Source: Nomia melanderi (Eukaryota; Arthropoda; Insecta; Hymenoptera; Halictidae). From it: DNA of 64,000 bases. The notes under the pieces were generated by a model. The model searched no databases, was not told the DNA's origin, and saw only the letters and a program-made list of their open reading frames with translations. Position 1 is the first letter of the stretch. Each line of letters begins with the position of its first letter. The stretch is from assembly GCF_051020985.1 (NCBI RefSeq), contig NW_027475133.1, forward strand, positions 124,001-188,000, written 5' to 3'. This document shows, piece by piece, positions 38,125 to 50,597 of this stretch. The position numbers and the translations under genes are program-made.

Positions 38125-38299
38125 GCAGGAGGCCCTGGCGCATGAATCTGTGCACCGGCAACGACCTCGGACCACCAGGGGCCGAGAAAACCACTGTCTC
38201 ATGGGGCCGGACACTCAGGGTCAGGGAAAAATCTAATATATATCTGGTGATGTCTCGGGTGCTATTAGAGATAGCGCAATAAATCAAAGTGAATTATCT

Positions 38300-39349
38300 G
38301 CAGGGGGCCCTGGCGCATGAATCTGTGCAGCGGGAACGACCTCGGACCACCAGGGGCCGAGAAAACCACCGACACATGGGGCCGGACTGTCAGGGTCAGG
38401 GAAAAATCCAATATATATCTGGTGATATCTCGGGTGCTATTACAGATAGCGCAATAAATCATAGGGCATTGTCTGTAGGAGGCCCTGGCGCATGAATCTG
38501 TGCAGCGGGATCGCCCTCGGACCACCAGGGGCCGAGAAAACCACCGACACATGGGTCCGGACACTCAGGGTCGGGGAAAAATTCAATATATATCTGGTGA
38601 TATCTCGGGTGCTCTTACAGATAGCGCACTAAACCAAAGTGAATTATCTGCGGGGGGCCCTGGCGCATGAATCTGTGCAGCGGGAGCGACCTCGGACCAC
38701 CAGGGGCCGAGAAAACCACCGACACATGGGGCCGGACTGTCAGGGACAGGGAAAAACCCAATATATATCTGGTGATATCACGGGTGCTATTAGAGATAGC
38801 GCACTAAACCAAAGTGAATTATCTGCAGGGGGCCCTGGCGCATGAATCTGTGCAGCGGGAACGACCTCGGACCACCAGGGGCCGAGATAACCACCGACAC
38901 ATGGGGCCGGTCAATCAGTGTCAGGGAAAAATCCAATATATATCTGGTGATATCTCGGGTGCTATTACAGATAGCGCAATAAATCAAAGTGCATTGTCTG
39001 TAGGAGGCCCTGGCGCATGAATCTGTGCAGCGGGATCGACCTCGGACCACCAGGGGCCGAGAAAATCACCGTCTCATGGGGCCAGACTGTCAGGGCCAGG
39101 GAAAAATCCAATATATATCTGGTGATGTCTCGGGTGCTATTAGAAATAGCGCAATAAATCAAAGTGAATTATCTGCAGGGGGCCCTGGCGCATGAATCTG
39201 TGCAGCGGGAACGACCTCGGACCACCAGGGGCCGAGAAAACCACCGACACATGGGGTCGGACACTCAGGGTCAGGGAAAAATCCAATAAATATCTGGTGA
39301 TATCTCGGGTGCTATTACAGATAGCGCAATAAACCAAAGTGAATTATCT
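38300..39349. repeat. Module P, six-monomer copy
   Basis: Collinear with the other P copies but one monomer short. The missing position is explained by a fused monomer at 38,825-38,999. Confidence 0.78.
38825..38999. repeat. Fused monomer in short P copy
   Basis: The 5' end (gcagggggccctggcgc) is that of the 29,903-type unit. The remainder (gagataaccacc and ggtcaatcagtgtcaggg) is that of the next unit, 30,078-type. The switch lies between about 38,840 and 38,886. Confidence 0.82.
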
Positions 39350-41451
39350 GCAGGAGGCCATGGCGCACGAATCTGTGCAGCGGGAACGGTCTCGGACCAC
39401 CAGGGGCCGACAAAACCACCGTCTCATGGGGCCGGACACTCAGGGTCGGGGAAAAATTCAATATATATCTGGTGATATCTCGGGTGCTTTTACAGATAGC
39501 GCAATAAATCAAAGTGCATTGTCTGCAGGAGGCTCTGGCGCATGAATCTGTGCAGCGCGAACGACCTCGGACCACCAGGGGCCGAGAAAATCACCGTCTC
39601 ATGGGGTCGGACACTCAGGGTCAGGGAAAAATCCAATAAATATCTGGTGATATCTCGGGTGCTATTAGAGATAGCGCAATAAATTAAAGTGCAGTGTCTA
39701 TAGGAGGCCCTAGCGCATGAATCTGTGCAGCGGGAACGACCTCGGACCACCAGGGGTCGAGAAAACCACCGACACATGGGGCCGGACTGGCAGGTTCAGG
39801 GAAAAATCCAATATATATCTGGTGATATCTCGGGTGCTATTACAGATAGCGCAATAAATCATAGTACATTGTCTGTAGGAGGCTCTGGCGCATGAATCTG
39901 TGCAGCGGGATCGCCCTCGGACCACCAGGGGCCGAGAAAACTACCGTCTCATGGGGCCGGACACACAGGGTCAGGGGAAAATCCAATATATACATGGTGA
40001 TATCTCGGGTGCTATTAGAGATAGCGCAATAAATCAAACTGCATTGTCTGTAGGAAGCCCTGGCGCATGAATCTGTGCAGCGGGAGCGACCTCGGACCAC
40101 CAGGGGCCGAGAAAATCACCGTCTCGTGGGGCCGGACTGTCATGGCCAGGGGAAAATCCAATATATATCGGGTGATATCTCGGCTGCTCTTACACTTAGC
40201 GCACTAAATCAAAGTGCATTGTCTGTAGGAGGCCCTGGCGCCTGTATCTGTGCAGCGGGATCGACCTCGGACCACCAGGGGCCTAGAAAATCACCGACTC
40301 ATGGGGCCGGACTGTCAGGGTCAGGGAAAAATCCAATATGTATCTGGTGATATCTCGGGTGCTATTAGAGATAGCGCACGAATCAAAGTGAATTATCTGC
40401 AGGGGGCCATGGCGCATGAATCTGTGCAGCGGGAACGACCTCGGACCACCAGGGGCCGAGAAAACTACCGTCTCATGGAGCCGGACACTCAGGGTCATGG
40501 AAAAATCCAATATATATCTGGTGATATCTCGGGTGCTATTAGAGATAGCGCAATAAATCAAAGTGCATTGTCTGCAGGAGGCCCTTGCGCATGAATATGT
40601 GCAGCGAGTTCGACCTCGGACCACCAAGGGCCGAGAAAACCACCGTCTCATGGGGCCGGACACTCAGGGTCAGGGGAATATCCAATATATACATATGGTG
40701 ATATCTCGGGTGCTATTAGAGATAGCGCAATAAATCAAAGTGCATTGTCTATAGGAGGCCCTAGCGCATGAATCAGTGCAGCGGGAACGACCTCGGACCA
40801 CCAGGGGCCGAGAAAACTATCGTCTCATGGAGCCGGACTGTCAGGGTCAGGGAAAAATCCAATATATATCAGGTGATAACGCGGGTGCTATTAAAGATAG
40901 CGCAATAAATCAAAGTGCCTTGTCTGCAGGGGGCCCTTGCGCAAGAATCTGTGCAGCGGGAACGACCTCGGACCACCAGGGGCCGAGAAAACTACCGTCT
41001 CATGGAGCCGGACACTCAGGGTCATGGAAAAATCCAATATATATGTGGTGATATCTCGGGTGCTATTACAGATAGCGCAATAAACCAAAGTGCATTGTCT
41101 GCAGGAGGCCCTAGCGCATGAATCTGTGCAGCGGGAGCGACCTCGGACCACCAGCGGCCGAGAAAACTACCGTCTCATGGGGCCGGACCGTCAGGGTCAG
41201 GGAGAAATCCAATATATATCTGGTGATATCTCGGGTGCTCTTACAGATAGCGCAGTAAACCAAAGTGAATTATCTGCAGGGGGACCTGGCGCATGAATCT
41301 GTGCAGCGGGATCGATCTATGGAACACCAGGGGCCGAGAAAATCACCGTCTCATGGGGCCGGACTGTCAGGGTCAGGGAAAAATCCAACATATATCTGGT
41401 GATATCTCGGGTGCTATTATAGATAGCGCAATAAATCAAAGTGCATTGTCT

Positions 41452-42150
41452 GTATGAGGCCCTGGCGCATGAATCTGTGCAGCGAGATCGACCTCGGACC
41501 ACCAGGGGCCGAGAAAACCACCGACAAATGGGGCCGGACACACATGGTCGGGGAAAAATCCAATATATATCTGGTGATATCTCGGGTGCTATTAGAGATA
41601 GCGCAATAAATCAAACTGCAGTGTCTGTAGGAAGCCCTGGCGCATGAATCTGTGCAGCGGGTTCGACCTCGGACCACCAGGGGCCGAGAAAATCACCGTC
41701 TCATGGTGTCGGACTGTCAGGGCCAGGGGAAAATCCAATATATATCTGGTGATATCTCGGCTGCTCTTACAGATAGCGCACTAAATCAATGGGCATTGTC
41801 TGTAGGAGGCCCTGGCGCCTGTATCTGTGCAGCGGGATCGACCTCGGACCACCATGGGCCCAGAAAATCACCGACTCATGGGGCCGGACTGTCAGGGTCA
41901 GGGAAAAATCCAATATGTATCTGGTGATATCTCGGGTGCTATTAGAGATAGCGCACGAATCAAAGTGAATTATCTGCAGGGGGCCCTGGCGCATGAATCT
42001 GTGCAGCGGGAACGACCTCGGACCACCAGGGGCCGAGAAAACCACCGACACATGGGGCCGGAATGTCAGGGTCAGGGAAAAATCCAATATACATCTGGTG
42101 ATATCTCGGGTGCTATTATAGATAGCGCAATAAATCAAAGTGCATTGTCT
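41452..42150. repeat. Block X, partial copy (4 monomers, 699 bp)
   Basis: The first four monomers of X, followed immediately by a full X at 42,151. It is a direct 699-bp tandem duplication that includes the gcgcacgaatc 1-bp deletion. Confidence 0.8.
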
Positions 42151-43398
42151 GTATGAGGCCCTGGCGCATGAATCTGTGCAGCGAGATCGACCTCGGACCA
42201 CCAGGGGCCGAGAAAACCACCGACAAATGGGGCCGGACACACATGGTCGGGGAAAAATCCAATATATATCTGGTGATATCTCGGGTGCTATTAGAGATAG
42301 CGCAATAAATCAAACTGCAGTGTCTGTAGGAAGCCCTGGCGCATGAATCTGTGCAGCGGGTTCGACCTCGGACCACCAGGGGCCGAGAAAATCACCGTCT
42401 CATGGTGTCGGACTGTCAGGGCCAGGGGAAAATCCAATATATATCTGGTGATATCTCGGCTGCTCTTACAGATAGCGCACTAAATCAATGGGCATTGTCT
42501 GTAGGAGGCCCTGGCGCCTGTATCTGTGCAGCGGGATCGACCTCGGACCACCATGGGCCCAGAAAATCACCGACTCATGGGGCCGGACTGTCAGGGTCAG
42601 GGAAAAATCCAATATGTATCTGGTGATATCTCGGGTGCTATTAGAGATAGCGCACGAATCAAAGTGAATTATCTGCAGGGGGCCCTGGCGCATGAATCTG
42701 TGCAGCGGGAACGACCTCGGACCACCAGGGGCCGAGAAAACCACCGACACATGGGGCCGGAATGTCAGGGTCAGGGAAAAATCCAATATACATCTGGTGA
42801 TATCTCGGGTGCTATTACAGATAGCGCAATAAATCAAAGTGAATTGTCTGCAGGAAGCATTGGCGCATGAATCTGTGCAGCGCGATCGACCTTGGACCAC
42901 CAGGGGCCGAGAAAACCACCGTCTCATGGGGTCGGACACATAGGGTCAGGAAAAAATCCAATATATATCTGGTGATATCCCGGGTGCTATTACAGAGAGC
43001 GCAATAAATCAAAGTGCATTGTCTGTAGGAAGCCATGGCGCATGAATCTGTATAGCTGGATCGACCTCGGACCACCAGGGGCCGAGAAAATCACCGTTTC
43101 ATGGGGCCGGACAGTCAGGGTCAGGGAAAAATCCAATATATATCTGGTGATATCTCGGGTGCTATTACAGATAGCGCAATAAATCAAAGTGCATTGTCTG
43201 TAGGAGGCCCTGCGCATGAATCTGTGCAGCGGGAACGACCTCGGTCCACCAGGGGCCGAGAAAACCACCGTCTCATGGGGCCGAGAAAACCACCGTCTCA
43301 TGGGGCCGGACACTCAGGGTCAGGGGAAAATCCAATATATATCTGGTGATATCTCGGGTGCTATTAGAGATAGCGCAATAAACCAAAGTGCATTGTCT
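42151..43398. repeat. Block X, copy 2, with 25-bp internal duplication
   Basis: Collinear with 35,328-36,550 and 25 bp longer owing to the tandem repeat at 43,256-43,305. It then joins a Y-derived tail (43,399-43,923). Confidence 0.8.
43256..43305. repeat. 25-bp tandem duplication inside a monomer
   Basis: Two perfect 25-bp units, 43,256-43,280 and 43,281-43,305, each running from ccgagaaaacc to tctcatgggg. The unit length equals the spacing of two GGGGCCG heptamers present in every class A monomer (positions 54-60 and 79-85). Confidence 0.95.
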
Positions 43399-43923
43399 GC
43401 AGGAGGCCCTGGCGCATGAATCTGTGTAGCGGGAACGACCTCGGACCACCAGGGGCCGAGAAAACCACCGTCTCATGGGGCCGGACTGTCAGGGTCAGGG
43501 AAAAATCCATTATATATCTGGTGATATCTCGGGTGCTATTAGAGATAGCGCAATAAACCAAAGTGAACTATCTACAGGAGGCCCTGGCGCATGAATCTGT
43601 GTAGCGGGAACGACCTCGGACCACCAGGGGCCGAGAAAACCACCGTCTCATGGGGCCGGACTGTCAGGGTCAGGGAAAAATCCATTATATATCTGGTGAT
43701 ATCTCGGGTGCTATTAGAGATAGCGCAATAAACCAAAGTGAACTATCTACAGGAGGCCCTGGCGCATGAATCTGTGCAGCGGGAACGACCTCGGACCACC
43801 AGGGGCCAAGAAAACCACTGTCTCATGGGGCCGGACACTCAGGGTCAGGGAAAAATCTAATATATATCTGGTGATGTCTCGGGTGCTATTAGAGATAGCG
43901 CAATAAATCAAAGTGAATTATCT

Positions 43924-45148
43924 GCAGGGGGCCCTGGCGCATGAATCTGTGCAGCGGGAACGACCTCGGACCACCAGGGGCCGAGAAAACCACCGACACA
44001 TGGGGCCGGACTGTCAGGGTCAGGGAAAAATCCAATATATATCTGGTGATATCTCGGGTGCTATTACAGATAGCGCAATAAATCATAGGGCATTGTCTGT
44101 AGGAGGCCCTGGCGCATGAATCTGTGCAGCGGGATCGCCCTCGGACCACCAGGGGCCGAGAAAACCACCGACACATGGGTCCGGACACTCAGGGTCGGGG
44201 AAAAATTCAATATATATCTGGTGATATCTCGGGTGCTCTTACAGATAGCGCACTAAACCAAAGTGAATTATCTGCGGGGGGCCCTGGCGCATGAATCTGT
44301 GCAGCGGGAGCGACCTCGGACCACCAGGGGCCGAGAAAACCACCGACACATGGGGCCGGACTGTCAGGGACAGGGAAAAACCCAATATATATCTGGTGAT
44401 ATCACTGGTGCTATTAGAGATAGCGCACTAAACCAAAGTGAATTATCTGCAGGGGGCCCTGGCGCATGAATCTGTGCAGCGGGAACGACCTCGGACCACC
44501 AGGGGCCGAGAAAACCACCGACACATGGAGCCGGACACCCAAGGTCATGTAAAAATCCAGGATGTATCTGATGATATCTCGGGTGCTATTAGAGATAGCG
44601 CACTAAACCAAAGTGAATTATCTGCAGGGGTCCCTGACGCATGAATCTGTGCAGCGGGAACGACCTCGGACCACCAGGGGCCGAGATAACCACCGACACA
44701 TGGGGCCGGTCAATCAGTGTCAGGGAAAAATCCAATATATATCTGGTGATATCTCGGGTGCTATTACAGATAGCGCAATAAATCAAAGTGCATTGTCTGT
44801 AGGAGGCCCTGGCGCATGAATCTGTGCAGCGGGATCGACCTCGGACCACCAGGGGCCGAGAAAATCACCGTCTCATGGGGCCAGACTGTCAGGGCCAGGG
44901 AAAAATCCAATATATATCTGGTGATGTCTCGGGTGCTATTAGAAATAGCGCAATAAATCAAAGTGAATTATCTGCAGGGGGCCCTGGCGCATGAATCTGT
45001 GCAGCGGGAACGACCTCGGACCACCAGGGGCCGAGAAAACCACCGACACATGGGGTCGGACACTCAGGGTCAGGGAAAAATCCAATAAATATCTGGTGAT
45101 ATCTCGGGTGCTATTACAGATAGCGCAATAAACCAAAGTGAATTAACT
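43924..45148. repeat. Module P, seven-monomer copy
   Basis: A complete 7-mer, collinear with 29,378-30,602. Relative to the 38.3 kb copy, the offset is 5,624 bp before the extra monomer and 5,799 bp after it. Confidence 0.8.
44449..44623. repeat. A monomer with B-like tract in 43.9 kb P copy
   Basis: Same form as 29,903. This is the unit missing from the 38.3 kb P copy. Confidence 0.75.
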
Positions 45149-47600
45149 GCAGGAGGCCATGGCGCACGAATCTGTGCAGCGGGAACGGTCTCGGACCACC
45201 AGGGGCCGACAAAACCACCGTCTCATGGGGCCGGACACTCAGGGTCGGGGAAAAATTCAATATATATCTGGTGATATCTCGGGTGCTTTTACAGATAGCG
45301 CAATAAATCAAAGTGCATTGTCTGCAGGAGGCTCTGGCGCATGAATCTGTGCAGCGCGAACGACCTCGGACCACCAGGGGCCGAGAAAATCACCGTCTCA
45401 TGGGGTCGGACACTCAGGGTCAGGGAAAAATCCAATAAATATCTGGTGATATCTCGGGTGCTATTAGAGATAGCGCAATAAATTAAAGTGCAGTGTCTAT
45501 AGGAGGCCCTAGCGCATGAATCTGTGCAGCGGGAACGACCTCGGACCACCAGGGGTCGAGAAAACCACCGACACATGGGGCCGGACTGGCAGGTTCAGGG
45601 AAAAATCCAATATATATCTGGTGATATCTCGGGTGCTATTACAGATAGCGCAATAAATCATAGTACATTGTCTGTAGGAGGCCCTGGCGCATGAATCTGT
45701 GCAGCGGGATCGCCCTCGGACCACCAGGGGCCGAGAAAACTACCGTCTCATGGGGCCGGACACACAGGGTCAGGGGAAAATCCAATATATACATGGTGAT
45801 ATCTCGGGTGCTATTAGAGATAGCGCAATAAATCAAACTGCATTGTCTGTAGGAAGCCCTGGCGCATGAATCTGTGCAGCGGGAGCGACCTCGGACCACC
45901 AGGGGCCGAGAAAATCACCGTCTCGTGGGGCCGGACTGTCATGGCCAGGGGAAAATCCAATATATATCGGGTGATATCTCGGCTGCTCTTACACTTAGCG
46001 CACTAAATCAAAGTGCATTGTCTGTAGGAGGCCCTGGCGCCTGTATCTGTGCAGCGGGATCGACCTCGGACCACCAGGGGCCTAGAAAATCACCGACTCA
46101 TGGGGCCGGACTCTCAGGGTCAGGGAAAAATCCAATATGTATCTGGTGATATCTCGGGTGCTATTAGAGATAGCGCACGAATCAAAGTGAATTATCTGCA
46201 GGGGGCCATGGCGCATGAATCTGTTCAGCGGGAACGACCTCGGACCACCAGGGGCCGAGAAAACTACCGTCTCATGGAGCCGGACACTCAGGGTCATGGA
46301 AAAATCCAATATATATCTGGTGATATCTCGGGTGCTATTAGAGATAGCGCAATAAATCAAAGTGCATTGTCTGCAGGAGGCCCTTGCGCATGAATATGTG
46401 CAGCGAGTTCGACCTCGGACCACCAGGGGCCGAGAAAACCACCGTCTCATGGGGCCGGACACTCAGGGTCAGGGGAATATCCAATATATACATATGGTGA
46501 TATCTCGGGTGCTATTAGAGATAGCGCAATAAATCAAAGTGCATTGTCTATAGGAGGCCCTAGCGCATGAATCAGTGCAGCGGGAACGACCTCGGACCAC
46601 CAGGGGCCGAGAAAACTATCGTCTCATGGAGCCGGACTGTCAGGGTCAGGGAAAAATCCAATATATATCAGGTGATAACGCGGGTGCTATTAAAGATAGC
46701 GCAATAAATCAAAGTGCCTTGTCTGCAGGGGGCCCTTGCGCAAGAATCTGTGCAGCGGGAACGACCTCGGACCACCAGGGGCCGATAAAACTACCGTCTC
46801 ATGGGGCCGGACCGTCAGGGTCAGGGAGAAATCCAATATATATCTGGTGATATCTCGGGTGCTATTGGAGATAGCGCAATAAACCAAAGTGCATTGTCTG
46901 CAGTCGGCCCTTGCGCATGAATATGTGCAGCGAGTTCGACCTCGGACCACCAGGGGCCGAGAAAACTACCGTCTCATGGAGTCGGACACTGCGGGTCAGG
47001 GAAAAATCCAATATATATCTGGTGATACCTCGGCTGCTATTACAGATAGCGCAATAAATCAAAGTGCCTTGTCTGTAGGAGGCCCTGGCGCATGTATCTG
47101 TGCAGCGGGAACGACCTCGGACCACCAGGGGCCGAGAAAACTACCGTCTCATGGAGCCGGACACTCAGGGTCATGGAAAAATCCAATATATATGTGGTGA
47201 TATCTCGGGTGCTATTACAGATAGCGCAATAAACCAAAGTGCATTGTCTGCAGGAGGCCCTAGCGCATGAATCTGTGCAGCGGGATCGACCTCGGACCAC
47301 CAGCGGCCGAGAAAACTACCGTCTCATGGGGCCGGACCGTCAGGGTCAGGGAGAAATCCAATATATATCTGGTGATATCTCGGGTGCTCTTACAGATAGC
47401 GCAGTAAACCAAAGTGAATTATCTGCAGGGGGCCCTGGCGCATGAATCTGTGCAGCGGGATCGATCTATGGAACACCAGGGGCCGAGAAAATCACCGTCT
47501 CATGGGGCCGGACTGTCAGGGTCAGGGAAAAATCCAACATATATCTGGTGATATCTCGGGTGCTATTATAGATAGCGCAATAAATCAAAGTGCATTGTCT

Positions 47601-48848
47601 GTATGAGGCCCTGGCGCATGAATCTGTGCAGCGAGATCGACCTCGGACCACCAGGGGCCGAGAAAACCACCGACAAATGGGGCCGGACACACATGGTCGG
47701 GGAAAAATCCAATATATATCTGGTGATATCTCGGGTGCTATTAGAGATAGCGCAATAAATCAAACTGCAGTGTCTGTAGGAAGCCCTGGCGCATGAATCT
47801 GTGCAGCGGGTTCGACCTCGGACCACCAGGGGCCGAGAAAATCACCGTCTCATGGTGTCGGACTGTCAGGGCCAGGGGAAAATCCAATATATATCTGGTG
47901 ATATCTCGGCTGCTCTTACAGATAGCGCACTAAATCAATGGGCATTGTCTGTAGGAGGCCCTGGCGCCTGTATCTGTGCAGCGGGATCGACCTCGGACCA
48001 CCATGGGCCCAGAAAATCACCGACTCATGGGGCCGGACTGTCAGGGTCAGGGAAAAATCCAATATGTATCTGGTGATATCTCGGGTGCTATTAGAGATAG
48101 CGCACGAATCAAAGTGAATTATCTGCAGGGGGCCCTGGCGCATGAATCTGTGCAGCGGGAACGACCTCGGACCACCAGGGGCCGAGAAAACCACCGACAC
48201 ATGGGGCCGGAATGTCAGGGTCAGGGAAAAATCCAATATACATCTGGTGATATCTCGGGTGCTATTACAGATAGCGCAATAAATCAAAGTGAATTGTCTG
48301 CAGGAAGCCTTGGCGCATGAATCTGTGCAGCGCGATCGACCTTGGACCACCAGGGGCCGAGAAAACCACCGTCTCATGGGGTCGGACACATAGGGTCAGG
48401 AAAAAATCCAATATATATCTGGTGATATCCCGGGTGCTATTACAGAGAGCGCAATAAATCAAAGTGCATTGTCTGTAGGAAGCCATGGCGCATGAATCTG
48501 TATAGCTGGATCGACCTCGGACCACCAGGGGCCGAGAAAATCACCGTTTCATGGGGCCGGACAGTCAGGGTCAGGGAAAAATCCAGTATATATCTGGTGA
48601 TATCTCGGGTGCTATTACAGATAGCGCAATAAATCAAAGTGCATTGTCTGTAGGAGGCCCTGCGCATGAATCTGTGCAGCGGGAACGACCTCGGTCCACC
48701 AGGGGCCGAGAAAACCACCGTCTCATGGGGCCGAGAAAACCACCGTCTCATGGGGCCGGACACTCAGGGTCAGGGGAAAATCCAGTATATATCTGGTGAT
48801 ATCTCGGGTGCTATTACAGATAGCGCAATAAATCAAAGTGCATTGTCT
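47601..48848. repeat. Block X, copy 3, with 25-bp internal duplication
   Basis: Collinear with copy 2, including the same 25-bp internal duplication (48,706-48,755). It is followed by a full Y block. Confidence 0.8.
48706..48755. repeat. 25-bp tandem duplication inside a monomer
   Basis: The same insertion in block X copy 3 (units 48,706-48,730 and 48,731-48,755). It is absent from the corresponding monomer in copy 1, around 36,430-36,460. Confidence 0.95.
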
Positions 48849-49372
48849 GTAGGAGGCCCTGGCGCATGAATCTGTGCAGCGGGAACGACCTCGGACCACC
48901 AGGGGCGGAGAAAACCACCGTCTCATGTGGTCGGACACTCAGGGTCAGGGGAAAATCCAATATATATATGGTGATATCTCGGGTGCTATTACAGATAGCG
49001 CAATAAGTCAAAGTGAATTATCTGCAGGGGCCCTGGCGCATGAATCTGTGCAGCGGGAACGACCTCGCACCACCAGGGGCCGAGAAAATCACCGTCTCAT
49101 GGGGCCGGACTGTCAGGGTCAGGGAAAAATCCAATATATATCTGGTTATATCTCGGGTGCTATTAGAGATAGCGCAATAAGTCAAAGTGAATTATCTGCA
49201 GGGGGCCCTGGCGCATGAATCTGTGCAGCGGGAACGTCCTCGGACCACCAGGGGCCGAGAAAACCACCGTCTCCTGGGGCCGGACACTCAGGGTCATGGA
49301 AAAATCCAATATATATCTGGAGATATCTCGGGTGCTATTCGAGATAGCGCAATAAACCAAAGTGCATTGTCT

Positions 49373-49547
49373 GCAGTTGGCCCTGGCGCATGAATCTGTG
49401 CAGCAGGAACGACCTCGGCACACCAGGGGCCGAGAAAATTGCAGATATTCGGAATCCGTCACGCAAGGTCATGTAAAAATCCAGCATATATCTGGCGATA
49501 TCTCGGGTGCTATTACAGATAGCGCAATAAACCAAAGTGAATTGTCT
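49373..49547. repeat. Class B monomer (gatattcgg subtype)
   Basis: Block Y partner of 37,075 at 12,298 bp. It has attgcagatattcgg. Confidence 0.86.
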
Positions 49548-50247
49548 GCAGGAAGCCCTGGCTCATGAATCTGTTCAGCGTGATCGACCTCGGTCCACGA
49601 GGGAACGAGAAAACCATCGACACAAGGGGCCGGACTGTCAGGGTCAGGGAAAAATCCAATATATATCTGGTGATATCTCGGGTGCTATTAGAGATAGCGC
49701 AATAAACCAAAGTGCATTGTCTGCAGGAGGCCCTGGCGCAAGAATCTGTGCAGCGGGAAAGACCTCGGACCACCAGGGGCCGAGGAAACTACCGTCTCAT
49801 GGGGTCGGACACTCAGGGACAGGGAAAAATCCAATATATATCTTGTGATATCTCGGGTGCTATTACAGATAGCGCAATAAATCAATGTGCATTGTCTGCA
49901 GGAGGCCCTGGCGCATGAATCTGTGTAGCGGGAACGACCTCGGACCTCCAGGGGCCGAGAAAACCACCGTCTCATGGGGCCGGACTGTCAGGGTCAGGGA
50001 AAAATCCATTATATATCTGGTGATATCTCGGGTGCTATTAGAGATAGCGCAATAAACCAAAGTGAACTATCTACAGGATGCCCTGGCGCATGAATCTGTG
50101 CAGCGGGAACGACCTCGGACCACCAGGGGCCAAGAAAACCACCGACTCATGGGGCCGGACACTCAGGACCAGGGGAAAATCCAATATATATCTGGTGATA
50201 TCTCGGGTGCTATTAGAGATACCGCAATAAATCAAAGTGCATTGTCT

Positions 50248-50422
50248 GTAGGAGGCACTGGCGAATGAATCTGTGCAGCAGGAACGACCTCGGACCACCT
50301 GGGGCCGAGAAAATTACAGATATTCGGCATCCGTCACGCAAGGTCATGTAAAAATCCAATATATATCTGGTGATATCTCGGGTGCTATTACAGATAGCGC
50401 AATAAATCAAAGTGAATTATCT
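50248..50422. repeat. Class B monomer with A-type 3' flank; last B unit
   Basis: Block Y partner of 37,950. No further class B core is seen in the remaining 13.6 kb. Confidence 0.86.
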
Positions 50423-50597
50423 GCAGGAGGCCCTGGCGCATGAATCTGTGCAGCGGCAACGACCTCGGACCACCAGGGGCCGAGAAAACCACTGTCTCAT
50501 GGGGCCGGACACTCAGGGTCAGGGAAAAATCTAATATATACCTGGTGATATCTCGGGAGCTATTAGAGATAGCGCACTAAACCAAAGTGAATTATCT

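Larger units (their letters stand above)
36551..38299. repeat. Block Y, copy 1
   Basis: About ten monomers, including a 174-bp unit (36,726-36,899) with gcaggggccctgg, two class B units (37,075 and 37,950) and a monomer with ccaccgactcatgg. It is repeated at 48,849. Confidence 0.78.
35328..50597. repeat. Domain 6: nested X-Y-P-Q superstructure (about 12.3 kb between copies)
   Basis: The segment 35,328-38,299 reappears at 47,601-50,597, offset 12,273 bp and then 12,298 bp after a 25-bp insertion. Inside, about 38,300-41,450 reappears at about 43,924-47,600. The order is X (35,328) Y (36,551) P (38,300) Q (39,350) X-part (41,452) X (42,151) y-tail (43,399) P (43,924) Q (45,149) X (47,601) Y (48,849). 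Copies look nearly identical while neighbours are divergent. Confidence 0.82.
48849..50597. repeat. Block Y, copy 2
   Basis: Matches 36,551-38,299 at an offset of 12,298 bp. Differences seen include tctcctgggg versus tctcctcggg, attgcagata versus atttcagata and gaattatc context changes near the right edge, where the last monomer differs. Confidence 0.78.
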
